A stretch of DNA of 64,000 bases from Periconia sp. R9002 (lineage: Eukaryota; Ascomycota; Dothideomycetes; Pleosporales; Periconiaceae): assembly GCA_023627715.1 (NCBI GenBank), contig JAMAHW010000063.1, positions 124,001 through 188,000 on the forward strand, given 5' to 3'. Both the position numbers and the translations under genes were made by a program. Under the pieces are notes generated by a model that was given only the letters and a program-made list of their open reading frames with translations, ran no database searches and was not told the origin of the DNA. Shown here in pieces: positions 22,939 through 36,632 of this stretch (positions are counted from its first letter, which is position 1; each line of letters starts with the position of its first letter).

Positions 22939-25900
22939 CCGTATTCATCCACTATGTCCCAACCGAGCTTCCGATTTTCTTAGCTGAAGAGACCAGCTAC
23001 GGAAAATGCTTGTGGCGAAAACACAAAGACACATCGCACAAACAGCGCATCTGATCGCGCGGGAGCAATTGTCACGGTCCATTCTTCGATAAGCTTCAAA
23101 CCATCTATATGTCTTTGACTGGCCAAATGGTCTCGCCAACATCCTATCTCACGAACACTTGTGGGCTTTCACCGGCAAACATATCATCTATTGGTAAACT
23201 GGAGCTGACATCTCTACATACGTTGCATCTGCTCTCATTGGTAGTAGTCTCTTGATTCCCGACCGGACCCATCCTCCGTAATATACTCTAAATACTGGCA
23301 GTCTCACGTATTCGAGGTTAAAACTATGGATTCCCAAAACCTATAGTGAGCAAAACGGGGTTAAACACAGTGATATCACTAGCGATGCTGAACTATGGGG
23401 CCTACGGAGAAAAGCTACATGCAAGCGCCAATGGGATCTTTGGCGTCGACTTTCCTGTAGACCGGTGTAGTATGCAGGAGCGTACTCGGTGGCTACGTGA
23501 TAATCTCGGGAGGGAGAGCATGCTCAACATCGTGGGACTGGGGCCGATTGTGAACGAAGAAGGTGCTTTGTTTGGAGAAGAGGGTGATAAACTAGTAACA
23601 AAAGGAAAAAGGGCAGAGTCCGTTGGCACTATGTTCAAGAACCCAGGCGTGTACCCTCACACTTCAACCTCAGCTTGTGGAGACTAATCAAATCTCCGTT
23701 TGTTTCAATGTAATATCTTGCGGACGGACCAAAATTCCCGACGCCACAAATAAGCATATTTCGCCATCGTCATGAACGATCTAGTAGCTTCAACGGAAAC
23801 ATCCGATGGCATAATCATTGATAAGGTCGTATTCGGTAACTTGCTCCGTGAATGTCATCGTGGATAACCTCAGCTATAGTAATACTACAAATGTACTTCC
23901 CTGTTAGACAGTTCTCGGGCTATTTATGACAACCACGTGCTAACATACGCTCCCGCCCATGCATGAGCAAAAGCAATATTTCGCTACGTAGTTGATATTC
24001 CACGGGAAGGAGTTGCAGCTTGATCGCCCGCACAAAACAAAGGTCACCAGATAGAAGACCATGCTAGCTACAAGTGTTTGTGGCTACTCGCTTGATTGAA
24101 ACTTCGCTCGACGTGTTGTGTGCTTGTCAACCTCGTATTCACAACTCATGATACCTGTAGCCCTTCACCCTGCAGCCACATAGCACAACCCACAAATCCC
24201 CAAAAACACCACCTCCCATGCCGTTCACCTGCACGCACAATCCAGCTTCTCCACCACAAAGAGCTATATAGAACCAGGGTGCTCATAACAGCCTTTCACA
24301 GATACTCTCCAAATTACCAACTCGAGCAGTTTGAACGCGGGCCCCAGCATGTTGAAGGAACGCTCGTCCCCAGACACACTCGATGAAACCCGGCTCTTTC
24401 ACCTCAAGTGGCACATCTTATCTCATTTCGGCAGAGTTTGACACGGTGAAGGCACCCAAGTCGTGCATATTGCATATGGACGTCGCGCCGCGACCAATTT
24501 CTCCAGTAGACGCAGGGGGGGTTTAGAGAGGAAAGCATATCCCGACATTGGGATAACGGCATTGAAAACACACAGGAGAGAGCGAAAAAAAAAGGAACAG
24601 CAGGACTCGATATGCAAAGACGAGGTTCACCCAGGCCCGTGGATGGGGAAAGCATGCACGCTCCCATCCTGCGGCACGGTGGAAATTGTCAAACGATAAG
24701 ATTTTTTCCGCGAATGGGGTGTGTTGAGTTTGGATGCATCGGGAGTGGTGAGACGAACCGGAGCGTGCTCGCCGACCTTGTTCGTACAGCCTTCATGTTG
24801 GAAGTCATGGCATTCCCCTGCCAAAAAAAAGCGTAATAAGAGCCTCACGTAGGAGTAAGTTGCTGTCGCGCCGCAGGCTTTGAAGATGCGAATGTCGAAG
24901 TGTGGTTATTTCTAGATTCATAATGGCAAGTGTTAAGACGTGGGGTTTCTTCCGAGACTGTGCGCTATAGGTGCGCTTGAGTAGACCCGACCGCACAGTC
25001 CCCGAACACCAAGCTCTTGAAATACCTGGAACGATATTAAACGTATGAGCTCTGTTGCGGGTAATAATGTTTCTTAACGTGCAACGTATCGAGAGACGGC
25101 TAAAGTACTTTCGCCGTCGCTTATTTGTCCAGATTGCGTCCATACCTGTAATTCAAATTGTTATTGTTGGGCGAGATGACATATCATGCTCCAATATCGC
25201 AATCACCTAAAACGAGACACTCTCGTCAAGTTCCCACTAACAATGTGTCTATACGATTTGCGATATGGATGCCTCCACGTATGATTTTCCGTCTGGATGC
25301 GGATCATCAAGAATTCACGCCGATCGACAGCTGCTACTGTAAAATGGAGCTGTGGGACAACAAGCGGATCCAATGCTAACTCCACAGCAAAGAACAGTCC
25401 TTCCGTTAAACCGAGCAATCTCCTCCGAAAACCACTTTTTTTGCCCGGAGCCACTCCAACCCGCTCTGCTCTTCGGCCCTCATTTAAGAGCTAAAATCAC
25501 GTCGGAGATCAGGCTCCACATGGACAAAAACTACAACAAGTCAAGTGATGACAACCAAAGCGTTCATTTGGATTTCAATCTACAAGGAGGCACCTTCAAC
25601 TCCCACCAACAGAATGCACCCGTGATACACCCCAACGAAAAAGTAAGACATCCCAACAAATAGCAATTTCAGCGGCACCTGCAACTGCACAAGAGGTCGT
25701 CGTCGTCACAAAGGAAGCCAAGAGAACTATCAATTGATCCCATGTCGGAAATTTACCACATGGTGGGTTCCACTAATGGGAAAAAAATGGCCCGATTACT
25801 TTTAGACAAGGGAAGAGGAACAGACCAGTTGAGTGATAAGAAGAAGGCACGACAAGATCTGCGACCCCACCAGAAATAAACCGCAAAACCGCTAGAAGTA

Positions 25901-26026
25901 AATACGGTTAACAACCAACAGTCCTGTAGAAATGCCGCAATCCATTAAACAGTCATCACGATTCCACAGTTCCACACAAGTTTGAATTACTGAAGTAGAC
26001 GTGAAGAGGCACTGTTCCCGCCCAAC

Positions 26027-26043
26027 AGCAACAACAACAACAA
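26027..26043. repeat. CAA trinucleotide repeat
   Basis: A short run of CAA/ACA units is read directly. It is not inside a supported gene. Confidence 0.8.
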
Positions 26044-29000
26044 GCTCCCCAACCCATATAGAACCATCATCATCAACAACATCTCCTTCAAGACCAAACA
26101 TACAGAATCCCCTATCGATAATCAACCCATCGTCCGTCTGTCCCCTCCCAAGGCACCTCCCTCCATAACAGGCCAGAACAAAAGCAGATCATGTCCACTT
26201 CCAATTTCCACTACATCTCCAGATACCTACATCATGGGGATGGACTGAGCCTAGAATAGGGCGTTGACAGCTGTCTTTATTCTAACACACTGTTTAACAG
26301 TATGTAGAAAGTACGTTAAGAGGTTGTTTGACAGTATTTTAAAGTAGAGAGTGCGATTGATCAGCCAAACCCCGTAATGTATCAAGAGTAAGATCCCAAG
26401 ATCCTATTTCTATATCCTCTTAATCCAGCAAAATTGTATGGAAAAGAAACCAGCCAGCGCGGGTTCATCGTGTATTATCCCACATAGCTACAAAGTTTGA
26501 TACATCAGAGATGAGTTATCTATTTACAATACGTATGAGCGCAACCCTCACCGTTGTTTTATATAGGACACATTGACTTCCCACTGCGGACGGGTGCTTG
26601 ATATTGGAGAAAGAAGGACCTTGATGCAATGGTCTAGAAAGATTCAATGAACTCACGAACTCACATGCATCGAATCATTACGCTCTTTCTCCTATTCCTC
26701 ATCTAACGCATACCACATGATGACCGCGCATGTTGAGACCAAGACATTGAACCTAGATACCAAGACTTACTTGTACCTTTCAAGGTACTTCTACAGCTAG
26801 TTCACCTCCTGAGCTGCATCAAAGCCTACTCTCCCCCACTAGCAGCATTGAATCGGGATACTTCTGACTCTACTATTATAACATTGTGGATTTAGAATTA
26901 TCTTGTCAATTCGTTAGATAGTCATTCGTTCAATAAAGTATCCATTTGGTTACTTTTCCCATGATCAGCATGCAGTAGTTAGCTGTTATAAAGTAGCAGG
27001 TCTAGGGTCCTTCGTCGCCCCGTAGACAATCTCTGTGGAAAAAGTTCCAAACCAACCGTACAAACGTATGATGATCTACTACACGGTGTGCTCAAATTTG
27101 TCTACAAGGACAGACTAGAGAGGTGATTAAATAGTCGAAGACCATGCTTGCGTTTGAGCCTTGTCGGTGATGTCCAATCAATGATGGCGGTTCCGGCATC
27201 CGTTCGTTGTGGAGAGCGGATGGACCGAGGGTTCATGTCGTGATAGCGGGCCGGCTCTCTTCCAGTTCACGAAGAGTCAACTACCTAACTCTTGGCTGAA
27301 GATCTTAGGGTATACCTGAAAACGCCACTGGTGCGATGCCGCCTCGTTTGACGGAACAGGAAAAGTCGATAATATTCCGGTTAGAGTTGCGCAGAACGGC
27401 AGCTAGTGACTTTTAAGGTCAGACATTCGTTACGACACACATTGTGCGTCTTGGTTAGCTCTGCCAAAAATTAGGTCAATAACGCGATGGCTTGCCACTG
27501 CCAGATACCTCATACCGGGCGTGAGAGGAAGGCTTGCATGAATCCAGCGTTATGTCACGTACTATGCCAAAAGAGAGGTGTTGACCCGATGCCGGACCGA
27601 AGGAAAGGATTCGGGGAAACGGTTAGACAAGGCCTGTTGCTGTGCCGTCGATCCTTCACGTTGTTCGGCGACGTCTTGGTTTATGCATGCCCCCCTTGTC
27701 TAGGGGTTTTCTGGTGACAGTGATGTCTTGGGACCTGAACAGGTATCAATACGATTATTGCTAGATGATAAATCTTAAAGCAATAGTGAGTAATTGTTAG
27801 TAGTAGTCATATTAAGTCGTTGTATTTAGAATACCGTGTGACAAATGCCACGGTCTCCAGGTGAGAATGCATGGATTGTCGAAAAGGTGAGGCGCACCGT
27901 ATACAAGGATGACAGGTTGCCATCTATTTGTTGGTGGGGTTGGGGTTCAGCTGTTCGCATACGTCTGCGCCCCTCGTCGCAGCATCCCAACAGTGGGAAG
28001 TTGTTCCTTACGGAGAGGAATGCCTTGGACTCGGGATATGCATGTGGGGAGGGGGACGTGTTGGACTGATGAGGAACCAGAGCTGATTGATTCACAACGC
28101 AGTGGTAAAGGGAAATGAACGAGCTACACCGTGATCTGATTCCGATTTGCGCAGGAAGAGGGTGGAAAAGTGAGCAGGGAAGAAGATCCCACGAGTCAGC
28201 GAGAGTAAGTTGACACGGCGCAGGTGCCGCGTTCTCGCGAAGAGAAGGATCCGGCAGGCGAAGTCTGTGCGAACGGCGTGGGATGGAAGGGGCGTTTCCC
28301 CTTGCGCGGTCGTTTTGAAAAGTGTTGTGGCTTGCCCATTTTTATCGTCGTTGGAAATCACGAAAGCGCAACACGACGATCCACTTGCCGTGGCCGGCGA
28401 AGTTGGTAGTGTTACTAGGGAAAAGTTTAGTGTCTTTTCGTGCATTGGTGCCCGTAGTATGAATTATTAGGAGGGCAGGTGATCACCTAGACAGTTAGGT
28501 ATCTAGGGTATGGTCGACAGTCAAGAAGGAAGAATACAAAGGTTGGGATCCACGATGAGTGATGGCACCTTGTAACTAAAGTTAGTATGTGCTGCTGAGC
28601 TCGGTGACTTCTTGCAAGGGCGATTTCTGACGTTGGACGGGACGCGGCGAACGGATGGGAGCGCGCTGACTGTATTAACATGATCCATGCCCTTCACCGT
28701 TATGCATTGCGGCATGGAGGCGTGAAACGGTTGAGGGAATGCTGAATTTAGCAGTGAGCGACGTGCTTGATGAGGATGTTTACGAGTGCCCTTTCGTATC
28801 CATAGACCATCAGGGCAATGCATCGAGAGCTTCCTATGGAATTCTTAGTCTGGACTATGGTGCACCGTGCGCAGCGGAATTGTGATGCCAAAGTTCTACG
28901 AGCAAGTGTAATCTGGTATAGGTTTTAGATTCGGGTGGATCGCATCAAATCTAAATCAGCACCAGTCTACGGAGCGGGAACTGGAGGCCAAGCGTGGCAT

Positions 29001-29692
29001 ACCCACGTGTGAAGAGCCGCGATTGCCCGTACGTACTACGGCGTAGGAAGTGTGCAGCAAAGTGTTGCTATGAATGGATAAATATAAACACCAGTATGCA
29101 CAATGCATGCACGGCTCGGAGGTCGCATGGTCGGGCAGGCACGTGATGTTTAGAACGTTCAAATCAATTGATGGATATTGGTACCTACCATGTTGGAGCG
29201 CGATACGTTTTACATGGACATGTTGCGACTTTGCTATTCGTAGGTATTCAGACAGAAGGAATGCATATTGGATGCAGTTGAGCACGAGGAGCATGTATGC
29301 TACGGTCTACGCTACCGTATAGGCAAATCGTACTTGTGGATCCTTATTTCATCGGAGCTGAGAGGTGCAAATAGCTCGAGGCCCGGGGAAGTGGGGAGGG
29401 GCCACTAGCTTAGCTTCTGCCGAGGGAACGCCATCCAGGCCCCTCAAACTCTGCTGGCCGACCGATGACGCCAGGCGGGAACGGTACTGTGCATGCAGGT
29501 CCTTGATTGAACTCCAGGGCGGACGAAGCAATAGGTGGATGGATGGAGGAATGTATGTATACAAGTAGCATGCTGGTATGCACTTCCAAGGAGGATCTGC
29601 TTCCAAATAAGGCCGGAAGAGGCAGTTGTCTACTTGGGTACTCAACACGCCATCCATCCAAATCACCAGGGCTAGGGTACGAGTCAAGCGAG

Positions 29693-29707
29693 ACAACAAC
29701 AACAACA
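29693..29707. repeat. AAC trinucleotide repeat
   Basis: A short ACA/AAC run in the gene-poor region, read directly. Confidence 0.8.
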
Positions 29708-32042
29708 ATAACAAACAAAGTACCCGCGGAGGTTTGGTTCAACGGAGAGTAATGGGAGCCAGCGGAACGTACCGCAAGCTAATGTTACGTAGTACATAAT
29801 GTGGACAGTCAAAGGCGAGGGAGGAGTGAGTCGTGATGGCGTGGCGGTAGTTGGTACCAAGAGTACCTAAGTAGCCAGTCAGGGTCAACTGATGCCAAAA
29901 GTGAAAAGGGGTGTCCACGATGCTTCGAATTGCCATGCCATGAGATGAGTTGTTGGCACTGCACACTGCACTGCGCTGCACTGCGCATGTAGCTAAGCCA
30001 GACTCAACCATCATCCATAGGTCCCAAAGGCACTGTATAGAGGTATTGTATGCGATGCAGATGCAGATGCAGAGACACATGGGCTACTGCGCGGTACCTT
30101 ACCTTGCCGCCTGCACTCTGCACTCTGTACCGTAGGTACAGAACCGAGAGCTCGTATCCACCGATGCCCAGGTTCTCCGTGTCTTTTTTGTCCCTTCCTT
30201 CTCCCTTTCCCATACCTACCCCTCACGTACCATGAATGGGTTCCCCATCGTCTTTATCATTGCCTATCGTTGGGCATCGTCATGACGGCCGTGGTGACAC
30301 TGGCCAGTGACTGATGATTAGCAACTGTGATGAGCAAAGCGGCCCATGCCCAATCCACCCACCTCTTCCCAATCTCTCGTCGTCCCCATCATCGTATTAC
30401 TATGGCTAAGTATGCGTGTGCCCCGAGGGAGCCAATCTGTGCAATCAATCATGGGCCGTTGCGAACAGCTTGCCAGCAACGGCGCCATCCGCTCCGGTGG
30501 AGTGGCAATTGGCTGGGTGAATGACAGCAAGACGAGACCAGCAGTCGTCGTTTAATGACTGCACAGGGCCATACAAGGCCATACAGGGCCACACAGTCGT
30601 CGACCAGGACCTCCCACGAGCAGCCGAGGCGCCACCTGGCCGCGGCGGGCCAGAAGGCGGCCAATGCCCTTCTCGGCGGGGCAAGGGAGCCCCCCTGCCG
30701 TGCATATCACGACTCTGCATGTGTGTGTGCACTGTGCACAGTCTAGCAGTACAGTATGGTCCCAATCGGGGCCTCGTCAACCGCATCCCGTCTTTCCTTG
30801 CCCACTTTGATAACATGAATCCGCCCGTTTCCCCCTTGGATTTTTTTTTTCTTTCTGTCTTTTGCTCTCTGTTTCTCCTTCGACCGACCGACGCCTCGTC
30901 GCGCGACATCCTGCCCCAGGTCTCGTTTGCCTCTCGTGTCGTGTAATAAATTGATAATACCTACCTAATTAATTGTGCTCGAGTCTGCCCGTGCTGTGGT
31001 GTGGAGTGGAGTGCTCGAGCCTCGAGTCACATACCCCATCATCGCTCTTGCCCTCGCTTGGACAACCGTTGGAAGGAGCTCTCTCCTCCACGCCCTGACC
31101 CTGACCACAGCAAGCACGACCCTTGCAGCACCCTCACTCCTCCTTCACCTTCGCATCGCATCGTCCGACTCTCCCCGCACCATACCTTTCCTAGCTACCA
31201 GAGCCGTCTTTCCCTCTGCGTTTGCTGCTCTGCTTTTCGTCAACCCACTACCTACTACACGACGCTGCAGCACACTCAACCCTCCACTCGCCATCCTCCT
31301 CTTCTACCTAGGTCCTCTACCAATTCTCAATTGCCATTGCCACTGCCATTGGCTCTAATTCCCAGCGAGACCGCCCACCCGTCACTGTCACAGACGGACC
31401 GTCGACACTCGCTGGCGTCCTCTTCCCTCCCGCTCCGCCGTCTTCTGCACCTGTCCTTCACCCGTCAGAAACTTGTCTTGTTACAGCATCACCATACCTC
31501 CAATCCCTCGACATTGCCCCCATAACACGGTTTCAAGCGCGCTTCACGATCGTTTGTCAATCCGTCATCCTCCATCACCTCTTGACACTGCCACCACCTA
31601 CTACCTGACGCCATATCTGCACCTTGCCGCACCTTCGGGACGAATCCTCGGACCAATTGCTCATTTATCGTTTTTGCATCGTTGTCGTCACCATCAGCTG
31701 CTTGCAAAGCCCCAAGCGCAGTACGTACCGTTTTTTTCTTTTGGCAGTGCTGTGTTACATTCTTCGCTTGTTGCGCTTGTCCTGATTCTGCCCAACCATT
31801 CCTCGCCTACCCATCACAACACCAACCATACACAAACCTCAAACCTCATCACTGACACTCCTCCCAAAGCCGCACATCTTCTCGTAGATCCAAATCTCTC
31901 CTGACTTCTCTCTCACACTGCCAACGGATTCAATGGTCGCCTGGCGTGCACTCCATTTCGTGTCGTAACAGCCCAGCCGACTTGAATCGACACTGGACAT
32001 TCTTTGCCTCCGGGTTCTGTTTTCGACTTTTGATCATTAACT

Positions 32043-35000
32043 ATGTCCGATTTCGTGCTGGAAAGCAATGACTCGGATAAGCATGCGAGCGCCATAGTGG
32101 CTCCGTTGAACATCAACAAATCTCCGAAGCGGTCGAGAAGTCGCGAACAAAGGCATTCGCGCCGGCCATCGTCAAGAGCACAATCGCAGTCGCAAATATC
32201 GCCGCCCTTGACTCCTCGTTCGTCCAGAGAAAGGATGGAGAGGGCGGCCCCCTCCTTGCCCGTCTTCCACAATTATCTTCGCGCATTCTACCATTTTCAT
32301 CCAAGCTCTACCGTCTCTTCCTCGACAGATGAATCTTCCATCACCGTCCCCATCAGCCAAGGCGATGTCATTCTCGTGCATTCTGTGCATCCCAACGGCT
32401 GGGCCGATGGAACTTTGTTAGCATCTGGGGCTCGCGGATGGCTCCCTACAAATTATTGCGAAGCCTATGATCACCCTTCCATTCGAACCCTCTTAAATGC
32501 CCTGACCAACCTGTGGGATCTGGTGCGGGATGGCGAGAACGGCCATCTTTTGGTATTCACCAAGCAGGACTACGTAAGGGGCATGATTGGCGGCGTTCGA
32601 GTTTTCCTCGTAAGTAAACTATAAAAGTCTCAGCAGAGTGGTTCATCCAAGCATTGCACCCATTACTTACTTGCTTATCCAGGACAAGACGCAATGTCTT
32701 ACCAGGGATTCTGATCTGATCGTTGCTCATGTTGGCTTGCGCAGGATGCGTAAAGGCCTGCTGGGCGACCTGTCTTCATTAGTAAAAACAGCAAAGAGGT
32801 TGCAAGACGTTTTGCAGTCGAACGAAGAGCCAGTGCCTGTGTTCGACCATCTGGATGACCTCATCCTCAAAGGGTTTAAGCTCGTGACGAGGGCGGTTCG
32901 ATTTCTCGACATCTGGGCTCAAGATGCCGTATCGCTTTCATTTGATCTGGGCGATGCGGGTAATAATAGGCCCCCAACCCCTCCCTCGGATACCGCCGAT
33001 TCTTCTGTGCAGCCTGCTTCGCTGCCGAATCACATCAACACCGACGTCGCACAAGCACACGAGGATACGTCCCCCGTGTCACAGACGAATACGACGCCAG
33101 CGCATGACGAACAGGATACTACACTACCTCAGCCGCCCCGTAACCCTGCTCGGCTTTCTGTTGCTTTTTCGATACCTTCGGATACAGAAACTCTCCAATC
33201 ACCTCTGTTTCCTCCTGGGTTTCAGAGCCAGACCAAGCGGTTATCGCATCGCCTGTCGTACACCGGAAAGTCTCAGGGTGTACGAAAAGAAAATCTTGCC
33301 TCGGAACAGCTAAATATCGCGCACGATTCCTTCCTGGGGTTTATTGGATCGTTTATCGGATTACATCTACAGTCACGCTCCTCTGCTGAGCTTACATTAA
33401 CAACCCAACAATCTGTCGTTGCTTGTCGACAATTTCTTGCTGTCCTCGAAGAAATATGGGAACGAGATTCGCGCAGATCCGAACAGTTGCAGGAAGCAAG
33501 AATAGTCATGCACGCACGACTCACCGATCTTGTCCATGCGACCAAGAACATGTTCAGCGATCCCGAGGCGGACTCAGGCGAAGAAGTGGTCACGCCAGAC
33601 TCTGGAAAACAACTTGTCAACGCCGCGACGAGTTGCGTTCGATCTGCGGGCGATTGTGTCATGAAAGCTCGACAGGTGATTGAGCGGATAGGCGACTTTG
33701 AATTTGAGCATGAAAAGAACGAACTATCGCAGAATCTTTTTGATCACATTGGCCAACCTACTGTGCAACGTTTACAGGAGCTCGACCATGTTGCACCTTC
33801 CGAGAATGTTGAAGAAGCAGAAAAGCCGTTACCTGCGCCACCCAGTGAAGAGCGCAGTATGCCACCGCCTCTTTTGATTTCTGAATCGAAGCCTTTGCCC
33901 GAAGTGCCCCTAGAATCGCCAACACCCGAGAACACAATGAGCCTACAACCGGCGTCTTCGATGGCTACCGAAAGCCAAACAGTACCTTCGTTCCGATCCT
34001 CGAGGATCTCATTACCACCTCTTCAACAAGTGCCTACGCCTTCTCCTGCTCAGCCAAATTCGTCAGATTTTTCACCGAGCCCAGCTAGTGTCAGCCAACG
34101 CTTTTTTGCAAAGTCCGACAGTGTAAACGCTTCTGTAGCCGACTCGAACAGTTCTTATCGTTACAGCATGCGCGGTGATACAGGCAGCGTCATTTCGCTA
34201 GCATCTACACGTGCCACCACTCCTGATCATTCTCCTGCGAAGAAGCGCAGCTCTCAAACCCTTGTTAGTAGCTTTGGTAGCACTTCTGAGCTTCGGTCCA
34301 TGGCAAGCGAAGAGGTTTCTGCGGCAGAAGAACACTTGCTCGAGACGACTCACGCCCATGAGCTTGTTCACAACAAGGAGGGTCAAATTACTGGCGGGTC
34401 TTTGCCTGCTCTAATAGAGCAGCTTACTACCCACGAGTCTACCCCCGATGTCGTCTTTGTCAGCACATTTTTCCTTACGTTTCGACTATTTACCACGCCC
34501 GTGGAGTTCGCACAATGCCTCATTAGTCGCTTCGACTATATTGGTGACAGCCCATCCGTTGGTCTACCGGTCCGTCTTCGTGTTTATAACATATTCAAAG
34601 GGTGGCTAGAAAGCCACTGGGTGGCGGAGAGCGACTCGGCTGCTTTAGGTGTGATATTCTCCTTCGCGACGGGCAAGCTGCGATCGGCGATTCCACATGC
34701 TGGGAAGCGTCTTGCGGAGCTCACATCCAAGATTACGGAAATCCGGGCTGGCTCACTCGTACCAAGAATGGCATATTCATTAAGCAAAGCCAACGTTTTC
34801 ACCACAGCCGATAGCAACGTTCCCGCTCCCATTATACGCAAAAGTCAACTGAACTTGCTAAAAGCTTACAAAGAGGGTAGAGGGCAATGCACCATTCTCG
34901 ACTTTGACGCGCAGGAATTGGCGAGACAACTCACCATAATCGTGTCCAAGTTGTTCTGCTCCATCCAGCCGGAGGAGCTCCTGGCCCAAGAATGGCAGAA

Positions 35001-35787
35001 AAAGTCTGGTTCCAAGGCCGTTAACGTCCGTGCCATGACTGCCCTTTCCAACGACCTTGCTAATCTGGTCTCTGATTCCATCCTGCACCTGGAAGAACCG
35101 AAGAAACGATCCGAGATGATCAAACAGTGGGTCAAGATTGGCATGTTCTGCCTAGAACTGCACAACTACGACTCGTTGATGGCTATTGTGTGCTCGCTGA
35201 ACTCGTCCATGGTTCAACGACTGAAGAAAACTTGGGAGCTTGTTACTCGAAACACCAAGATTCGGTTTGAGGAACTGAAGAACATTACCGAAGTTGGGCG
35301 CAACTACACTGTCCTTCGGCAACGTTTGCAGACGGTTCTGGATCCTTGCGTCCCTTTCGTCGGCTTTTATCTGACCGACCTTACATTCATCGACGAGGGC
35401 AACAGCACGACCCGGCTTTTGCACGGCGAGTCGAGTTCTGAAAACGCGTCTGTGATCAACTTCGATAAATACATGAAGTCTGCGAAGATTATCGATCAGA
35501 TACAGTCGTTTCAAAAGCCGTATCGCCTCGTTGCTGTACCTGAAATGCAAGAGTGGATGGAATCGCAAATCGATAGGATGCGCAAGAGTGACCAAGCAAA
35601 CGTGCAGAGCTACTACAGGCGTTCACTTCTACTGGAACCTCGCGAACCCCCACAAATCGTCAGAGCCGCACCACCTGCAATCATCGAAGACAGCAATCGC
35701 AGCGTGCTCACAGCAGAAAGCCGCAATTTTTCCAAAGAAAAGTTTGAGTTCTTAAATTTCCATTTCTCGGGGAACCCCGCCAAATAA
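32043..35787 (+). CDS. Ras guanine-nucleotide exchange factor with SH3 domain (Cdc25/Sos type)
   Basis: Two exons, 32043-32609 and 32683-35787, with a 73-nt intron, give 1,223 residues. The protein should load GTP onto Ras at the plasma membrane, upstream of cAMP/PKA and MAP-kinase signalling. An SH3 domain lies at about residues 78-150 (YLRAFYHFHP, then ITVPISQGDVILVH and GWLPTNYCE). A long Ser/Pro-rich middle follows. The RasGEF N-terminal module is at about 755-875 (GGSLPALIEQLT, VSTFFLTFRLFTTP, RVYNIFKGWLESHW) and the catalytic domain at about 930-1150 (VSKLFCSIQPEELLAQEW, LHNYDSLMAIVCSLNSSMVQ, DPCVPFVGFYLTDLTFIDEG). The Asn-Ser stretch matches the helical hairpin region that opens Ras. 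Length and domain order fit fungal Cdc25 rather than Bud5. The CT-rich region upstream suggests a long leader. Confidence 0.93.
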
Positions 35788-36632
35788 CGAGGGACCTGAT
35801 CATGATTGTCTTTTGGACGAAGAAGTACTCTTTTCGGATTGTTCGTAACGAACGGGCGCAGAAGTGTCATTTTCTCTCTGTCATTCACCTTGTTCTTCTT
35901 CCTCTTCTTCTTTTTTCTACTCCCTGGACTTTTTTTTCGTTCTGTTACTTTTATCCCACGGATCGTTACGACGTTTACGCTTTTTTCTTCTTTTCCTTGT
36001 GAGATACCACTATCAGCGATTCATTTGTTTTAGTTGTTGTAATCGCAGCTTGCATCTTTCTCAAGCCGCGGCTAATACCCTTTTTTTCTGTTTCTGTTTT
36101 TGATTGGGACTATGCATTCCGGTAAAAGGCGGGATTCATAGATCAAAGACTGGACCATGATACGTTATGCGGTCGGGGGGAACAAGGAGGAGTCACCAAA
36201 AGCCAAAGGTTTCATGGTGAAGAATAAGGGTTCCTTAGATTTGTATTCTAGTCTGTGTGTACAGGGGGTATACATTTTATCGCGTGGGGGAAGATAGGGT
36301 TGCAAGTACTCCAGTAGTCAATCAACAACGTGTCGAAGCTAGAGGTTCCCTGTGCACATGATGATATCACATGGCGGTGGCTAGAGCCTGTGGCTTGGAG
36401 TTACAGAAGAATAGAAAACAAACAGGATTCTAAGTGACTAACTCACACAGTACAACGTTAACTCTGGGACACAATAAGCTCACGCCAATCGTAGTCAAAG
36501 TTCTGGGGGGCTGCACGAGATCTCTCCTCACCCTCCTTTGCCATCTGTTTACGTTTACATTGCCTTTTTACAGATCCATCGACCGACGTGTATTTGTAGC
36601 TGTGGCCAAGCTTCTTATCTTGGCCTGGGCTC
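35788..36632. other. intergenic, RasGEF 3' end and CHY/RING promoter
   Basis: The first 300 bp contain T-rich and CTT-rich runs that probably belong to the RasGEF 3' untranslated region. No gene or RNA is recognised. Confidence 0.6.

Larger units (their letters stand above)
22939..32042. other. long gene-poor intergenic region
   Basis: Nine kilobases without a gene that I can support. A plus frame from ATG 23,385 to 23,687 (100 codons, with VDFPVDRCSMQERTRWLRDN) looks somewhat protein-like but matches nothing I know. Simple CAA/AAC repeats occur at about 26,027-26,043 and 29,693-29,707. From about 30,900 the plus strand becomes CT-rich up to the RasGEF ATG at 32,043, typical of a promoter and 5' leader of a strongly regulated fungal gene. 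Open frames in 29.3-31.9 kb overlap one another and are low-complexity. Confidence 0.6.

Noticed and set aside
31001..31904. Ser/Pro/His-rich open frames just before the RasGEF gene
   Set aside because: They arise from the CT-rich leader sequence, occur in several frames at once and show no protein-like pattern.
35152..35595. 147-codon minus-strand open frame
   Set aside because: It is the complement of the RasGEF catalytic domain.
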